Below, piece by piece: positions 33,108 to 36,398 of a DNA stretch of 36,398 nt. Position numbers and translations under genes: made by a program. The notes under the pieces were generated by a model. It did no database searches, was not told the origin of the DNA, and saw only the letters and a program-made list of their open reading frames with translations. This DNA comes from an uncultured Prevotellaceae bacterium (lineage in GTDB: Bacteria; Bacteroidota; Bacteroidia; Bacteroidales; Bacteroidaceae), in NCBI GenBank assembly GCA_902776475.1, contig CACYQD010000030.1, forward strand, positions 1 to 36,398. The letters are read 5' to 3'. Numbering within the stretch: position 1 is the stretch's first letter; each line of letters starts with the position of its first letter.

Positions 33108-34787
33108 TTACGTTGTTGAGTTCATTTCTTTCATTCTATCAGCCGCTTTTCTCAGTGCGAAATCATAAGCCTGATAATAATAGGTGATAAAATGGGTCCA
33201 TAATGCTTTTTTAGACAGTTTTCCGGCATTCGTCCTTGCTTTTGTGACAGATGCCTTGTCAAACGAAGAGAATTCCGAGACGGTGTCCTTGATGGTATCA
33301 GCCACCTCAGAATAATTATAATCCGTACGGTGAATCACCTTGACACCGTCGATGATCTCACTATTACCCCCTTTGACCTGATTGGCCCATTGTCCGAACC
33401 CGGCAAGATCGGTGGTGATGCAAGGCACCTTGAAAGCCACTGCCTCAAGAGGAGTATATCCCCAGGGCTCGTAATAAGAGGGATAGATGCAGAGGTCGTT
33501 GCCCAAGACGAGGTCATAATAGCTCAAATTGAGCACACCGTCATCACCCATGAGGTAGCAAGGAAGGAAAATCAACTTGACATGATCTTCGTTACGATTC
33601 CACATGTCAAGATATTTCAGCATTCCGAGTACATTGTCATGGGTCATGTTATGGAGCCAGTGAGTAATCAATGGCACCTCCAAGGGGGTATCAAATTTCT
33701 GTCCGCTGTTCAGTCGCTCCACAAGATCCTTACGAGGTTCTCCCACCCATCCAGGTACCTCGATGAAGGCAAGGACCTTCTTCTTGAGGTTTCTGTCACG
33801 CAACAGGCGGTTCATGGCTTCGATATACACATCAACCCCTTTATTTCTGAATTCATATCGACCGCTGGTGGAGACAATCAACACATCATCATCCAAATCG
33901 GTTCCCATCAAGGCATTCGCGACATCAACAAGTTTTTTCCTTGCAAGACGGCGTTTTTTGGTGAATTCACTTCCCTGGGGCACAAAGTTATCCTCAAAGC
34001 CATTGGGGAGGACGACATCCACTGGTTTGTCAAGCAATTCGAGACATTCCTTGGCTGTGATATCACTAACCGTGGTAAAACAGTCAACATATTTCGCAGT
34101 TTGTTTCTCAATGGAATGCTTGCTTTGCATATTCAGCTCTTCTGCCATCTGATCGCCATTATAAGCAAAAAGATAGTCATACAAGGGCTTATTGTTGCCC
34201 GCGATACTTCTTCCAATACTGGTTGCATGAGTGGTGAAGACAGTCGCAATTTGCGGCAATTGATGCCTGATATACAGAAGTCCCAGACCTGTCATCCATT
34301 CATTGGCATGATAGATCACTTTGACAGATGAGTCAAGATAGTAATTGTAGAAACTCTCCACAACGAGTCCAGCAGCATAGGAGAACATGGAGGCTTCATC
34401 ATAATCACCGTAGGCGTGCAGGCTATCAACCTGGAAGTTTTCCCAAAGTTTTGCGTAGATTTCATCTTTGATGGTGAAATAATCCTGAAAATCCACCAAA
34501 ATAGCAATTGGCTCTCCTGGCACTTTCCAGCGACCAATTTTCAGCTTCAAGCCATTCTCCTGAGCATATTTCCTCCAATCTGAGAACAATGATATATCTT
34601 CTGCGAAATAAGGGCTTTCTTTCTCTTGCCAACAGTCTGGTCCGATAAAAATAATATGATCGGCCATTTTATTCTGCAAAGTCTTTGCCCTTGTGGACAA
34701 AACGGTATATATACCCCCTACTTTATTGCAGACTTCCCAACTTGATTCAAAAATATAGTTGGGAAACAACAAATCTTTACCCGTCAT
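33108..34787 (-). CDS. glycogen synthase, GT3 (eukaryote-type)
   Basis: This 559-aa GT-B glycosyltransferase extends alpha-1,4-glucan chains from a nucleotide-glucose donor. N-terminal FESSWEVCNKVGGIYTVLSTRA (about 13-34) is the GT3 donor-loop signature. THATSIGRSIAGNN (about 185-198) and NGFEDNFVP follow, and PSYYEPWGYTPLEA (about 444-457) carries the paired Glu residues of the active site. This is the animal/fungal-type synthase used by Bacteroidetes in place of bacterial GlgA (GT5). It is shorter than the eukaryotic enzymes, with no long regulatory tail. It is the first gene of the leftward glycogen operon. Promoter -7 box at 34808-34815. Confidence 0.92.
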   Translation of the reverse strand: MTGKDLLFPNYIFESSWEVCNKVGGIYTVLSTRAKTLQNKMADHIIFIGPDCWQEKESPYFAEDISLFSDWRKYAQENGLKLKIGRWKVPGEPIAILVDFQDYFTIKDEIYAKLWENFQVDSLHAYGDYDEASMFSYAAGLVVESFYNYYLDSSVKVIYHANEWMTGLGLLYIRHQLPQIATVFTTHATSIGRSIAGNNKPLYDYLFAYNGDQMAEELNMQSKHSIEKQTAKYVDCFTTVSDITAKECLELLDKPVDVVLPNGFEDNFVPQGSEFTKKRRLARKKLVDVANALMGTDLDDDVLIVSTSGRYEFRNKGVDVYIEAMNRLLRDRNLKKKVLAFIEVPGWVGEPRKDLVERLNSGQKFDTPLEVPLITHWLHNMTHDNVLGMLKYLDMWNRNEDHVKLIFLPCYLMGDDGVLNLSYYDLVLGNDLCIYPSYYEPWGYTPLEAVAFKVPCITTDLAGFGQWANQVKGGNSEIIDGVKVIHRTDYNYSEVADTIKDTVSEFSSFDKASVTKARTNAGKLSKKALWTHFITYYYQAYDFALRKAADRMKEMNSTT

Positions 34788-34807
34788 AAAAACTAATATT
34801 ACAGGTG

Positions 34808-34815
34808 CAAAGGTA
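34808..34815 (-). promoter_or_regulatory. -7 box for the glycogen operon
   Basis: Minus strand TACCTTTG, 20 nt before the ATG. The upstream region is a T-rich tract without a clear TTTG, so the -33 element is weak. Confidence 0.55.
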
Positions 34816-34888
34816 CTAAAAAAAAATAAAAAAACTGCTGTTTACTAAATATTTTTAAAAGGGTCAGGGATATATGAGGGAAAAGTCA

Positions 34889-34896
34889 TATCTTTG
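34889..34896 (+). promoter_or_regulatory. -7 box for the small secreted protein gene
   Basis: TATCTTTG, 16 nt before the ATG at 34913. It lies inside the longer open frame that begins at 34874 and thereby argues against that upstream start. No good -33 element. Confidence 0.5.
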
Positions 34897-34912
34897 TCAA
34901 AATTTCGAAAAC

Positions 34913-35332
34913 ATGAGGAAAATCTTTTTGGCCTTGATGCTCATCTGGCTGCCCATGCTGCTGCATGCCCAGTCGATGAAGGGATATTACTACAATGAGG
35001 AATATCAGATATATCTATATCTCAGTGCCGACAGCAGCGATATCAAAGTGCCGGGACAGGATATTTATGGAGAATTGCCAGGGTATTTCGGATCTAAACG
35101 AGATTCTCGCTTGTGGCTGATCACAGGTTGTGAGCGCAAAAACAAGCACCAGGTCAAAATAGAGGTCATCAATGATTACGGCAGTGAGGATTTCGAGGCT
35201 TTATTGTCTGAAGACCGCGATGGCCATATCACCATGAAGCATCTTGATGGCAGCACCTATAAGATTGTGGTCAACAGCAAGTATGTCAAGGTGCCCAAGA
35301 CCATAGTCCTTGCCAAGAAAGAGCATCCTTGA
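34913..35332 (+). CDS. small exported protein of unknown function
   Basis: A 139-aa protein with signal peptide MRKIFLALMLIWLPMLLHA cut before QSM. The mature part of about 120 residues looks beta-rich (GYYYNEEYQIYLYLSADSSD, HITMKHLDGSTYKIVV), perhaps a small lipocalin-like or beta-sandwich fold. No family recognised. The ATG at 34874 would add 13 residues overlapping the promoter and breaking the signal peptide pattern, so 34913 was taken. Followed immediately by duplicated terminator units. Confidence 0.75.
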   Translation: MRKIFLALMLIWLPMLLHAQSMKGYYYNEEYQIYLYLSADSSDIKVPGQDIYGELPGYFGSKRDSRLWLITGCERKNKHQVKIEVINDYGSEDFEALLSEDRDGHITMKHLDGSTYKIVVNSKYVKVPKTIVLAKKEHP

Positions 35333-35394
35333 TCTGCTCTTCCTATGGGAGAAGAATGAATAAGCATATACAATGAATAAGCATATTCTATGTG

Positions 35395-35421
35395 GAGACG
35401 CCATGATGTGGTGTCTCTTTT
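35395..35421 (+). terminator. terminator in duplicated unit 1
   Basis: GAGACGCC (35395-35402) pairs with GGTGTCTC (35410-35417), one G-T wobble, 7-nt loop, then four T. Confidence 0.7.
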
Positions 35422-35467
35422 ATCTGCTCTTCCTCTAGGAGAAGAATGAATAAGCATATTCTATGTG

Positions 35468-35498
35468 GAGACGCCCTGATGTGGCGTCTCTTTTTTTT
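35468..35498 (+). terminator. terminator in duplicated unit 2
   Basis: GAGACGCC (35468-35475) pairs perfectly with GGCGTCTC (35483-35490) around 7 nt, then eight T. Confidence 0.88.
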
Positions 35499-35574
35499 GC
35501 CGTTGGGGAGGGATTTTGTTGGAGATTCATCTTGAAGGGAAATCCATTTGCTTAGAGTGAGTGTTTTTCCCAAC

Positions 35575-35850
35575 CACCCCGCACCCCTCCTTGTCGTAAG
35601 GAGGGGCTTCGACCCTCCCTCCGTCCCCCACCCTCTCCAGGGTGGGGGCTCAACCGCTCCTACTCGTCGCTCGTACACTATGGTATGCTCGACCCATCAA
35701 AGGGTCGACATCGTGCCTACGCAACATAGTTGCGATTGTCTGTGTTCGCTTCGCTCACTTTGGTGAAACCAATTTCTCTCCATCAGTCTATCGGAGATAC
35801 ACCATTAGCTCAGGGGGATTATCGCACAAGGGGCTTTGCTATCCCCCTGA
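35575..35850. repeat. hairpin-rich non-coding segment
   Basis: No credible gene. Consecutive inverted repeats: CCCCTCCTT/AAGGAGGGG (35584-35606), CCCCCACCCT/AGGGTGGGGG (35625-35648), TCGACCC/GGGTCGA (35689-35708), CGCAAC/GTTGCG (35720-35734), and TCAGGGGGAT/ATCCCCCTGA (35810-35850, 21-nt loop). Open frames here are low-complexity Pro/Ser/Arg translations. Confidence 0.65.
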
Positions 35851-35879
35851 CTTGAGTATAAGCATTTGCACTGCAAACT

Positions 35880-36170
35880 TATCCCTCTCCCGCTGGGAGA
35901 GGCTAGGTGAGGGCAGTTGTTTCTTGCACGCTGGGAAATCCCCCTCATCCTTGTCATCCCCCTCTCCCATCCTCTCCCTCAAGGGAGAGGGGCTGTTTCC
36001 TTTTTGAAATCAATCTTTATCCCTCTCCCTTTGGGAAGACAATGCAAACTTATCCCTCTCCCTTTGGGAGAGGTTAGGTGAGGGCTGCTATCCTTCACCC
36101 ATGTGATCATCCCCCTCTCCCATCCTCTCCCTCGAGGGAGAGGGGCTGTTTCCTTTTTGAGATCAGTCCC
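35880..36170. repeat. REP-like repeat cluster
   Basis: Copies of TATCCCTCTCCC-NN-TGGGAGAGG followed by a TAGGTGAGGGC tail at 35880-35914 and 36050-36085, plus a truncated copy at 36018-36037. Two nearly identical 59-bp segments (35954-36012 and 36107-36165) carry CCTCTCCCT/AGGGAGAGG and share the flank GGCTGTTTCCTTTTTGA. A degenerate piece follows to about 36210. No ORF of note. Confidence 0.7.
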
Positions 36171-36256
36171 TATCCCTTTCCATCCCCTCACCCATCCTAT
36201 CCCAAAGGGAAGCATTTGCAATGCGGTTGTCCAATATGGGAGGCGGCGGCAGGGCA

Positions 36257-36295
36257 CAAAAAAATCCGGGTCTTCCCGATATGGGATGACCCGGA
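36257..36295 (-). terminator. terminator of the rRNA operon
   Basis: Minus strand: CCGGGTC pairs with GACCCGG, with an inner TCCC/GGGA after one T-T mismatch, 5-nt loop, followed by seven T. It lies about 12 nt after the 5S rRNA 3' end. Confidence 0.85.
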
Positions 36296-36306
36296 GGAAT
36301 CGAAAG

Positions 36307-36398
36307 GAGGCGGCGACCTACTCTCCCGCATTGCATTGCAGTACCATCGGCGCAGGCGGGCTTAACTTCTCTGTTCGGGATGGGAAGAGGTGGGACCC
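36307..36398 (-). rRNA. rrf: 5S ribosomal RNA, 3' part (cut by the window edge)
   Basis: The minus strand reads GGGTCCCACCTCTTCCCATC, CCGAACAGAGAAGTTAAGCC and, after a variable part, GCGGGAGAGTAGGTCGCCGCC, the conserved core and 3' end of 5S rRNA. About 20-25 nt of the 5' end lie beyond the window. The rRNA operon is therefore transcribed leftward and ends here. The exact 3' end (36306-36310) is approximate. Confidence 0.92.

Larger units (their letters stand above)
35332..35498 (+). repeat. tandem duplicated unit carrying a terminator
   Basis: Two copies (35332-35421 and 35422-35498) of a segment beginning ATCTGCTCTTCCT and ending in a GAGAC hairpin with T-run. The first copy has an extra internal duplication of AATGAATAAGCATAT. 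The copies differ by a few substitutions only. Confidence 0.85.

Noticed and set aside
35880-36230. Possible CRISPR array because of repeated short GGGAGAGG blocks
   Set aside because: The copies lie in both orientations, with irregular spacing and partial truncations, and there are no cas genes. This is a REP-like pattern.
35257-36365. Several open frames of 60-120 codons on both strands
   Set aside because: They translate to low-complexity Ser/Pro/Arg strings or simply read through the hairpins, terminators and 5S rRNA. No start context, no family resemblance.

Overview
The window looks like chromosomal DNA of a Bacteroidales bacterium, most likely Prevotellaceae. Promoters repeatedly match the Bacteroidetes sigma pattern (TTTG or TTG, 18-20 nt, then TAnnTTTG). 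Signal peptides mostly end in AQ. There is a PPi-dependent phosphofructokinase, a eukaryote-type (GT3) glycogen synthase, GldE next to SSB, a TlpA-like lipoprotein and a FadL-like barrel. Shine-Dalgarno sequences are mostly weak. I see no insertion sequence, prophage or CRISPR array.

Layout. 1-2.5 kb: tRNA-Arg, then a leftward pair rarA / D-2-hydroxyacid dehydrogenase with overlapping stop and start. 2.6-3.7 kb: an acidic-tailed protein of unknown function and, facing it, a compact candidate small RNA with its own promoter and terminator. 3.7-6.4 kb (leftward): a FadL-like barrel and a secreted Tyr/Trp- then Ser/Gly-rich protein. 6.5-10 kb: prmA, a membrane-anchored GH25 muramidase overlapping prmA tail to tail, and PPi-phosphofructokinase. 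10.2-17.2 kb (rightward): a small helical protein, a PlsC-like acyltransferase, a secreted multidomain amidase-like protein, a small protein, a YgiQ radical SAM protein and a PP2C-like protein whose start lies inside ygiQ. 17.2-21 kb (leftward): a phytase-like secreted protein, gldE, ssb, an unknown 184-aa protein and a Gly-Leu-Leu-Gly tRNA operon. 21-23.4 kb: nspC, a small barrel protein, and a secreted-protein gene split by a frameshift just after its signal peptide. 23.6-27.7 kb: a single very large NRPS gene (C-A-T-reductase). 27.8-30.5 kb (rightward): ThiE/TenI-like protein, prs, TlpA-like lipoprotein. 30.5-34.8 kb (leftward): alpha-glucan phosphorylase and glycogen synthase, a glycogen turnover operon. 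34.9-36.4 kb: a small secreted protein, duplicated terminator units, a hairpin- and REP-rich non-coding stretch, and the 3' part of a leftward rRNA operon (5S rRNA, cut by the window edge).

Most of the window is ordinary housekeeping. The least ordinary parts are the stand-alone NRPS with a terminal reductase, predicted to release an aldehyde or alcohol from one activated amino acid; the roughly 90-nt candidate sRNA at 3.55-3.64 kb; the frameshifted secreted protein; the aromatic-rich secreted protein; the inverted repeat shared by two divergent promoters near 6.46 kb; and the repeat field beside the rRNA operon.
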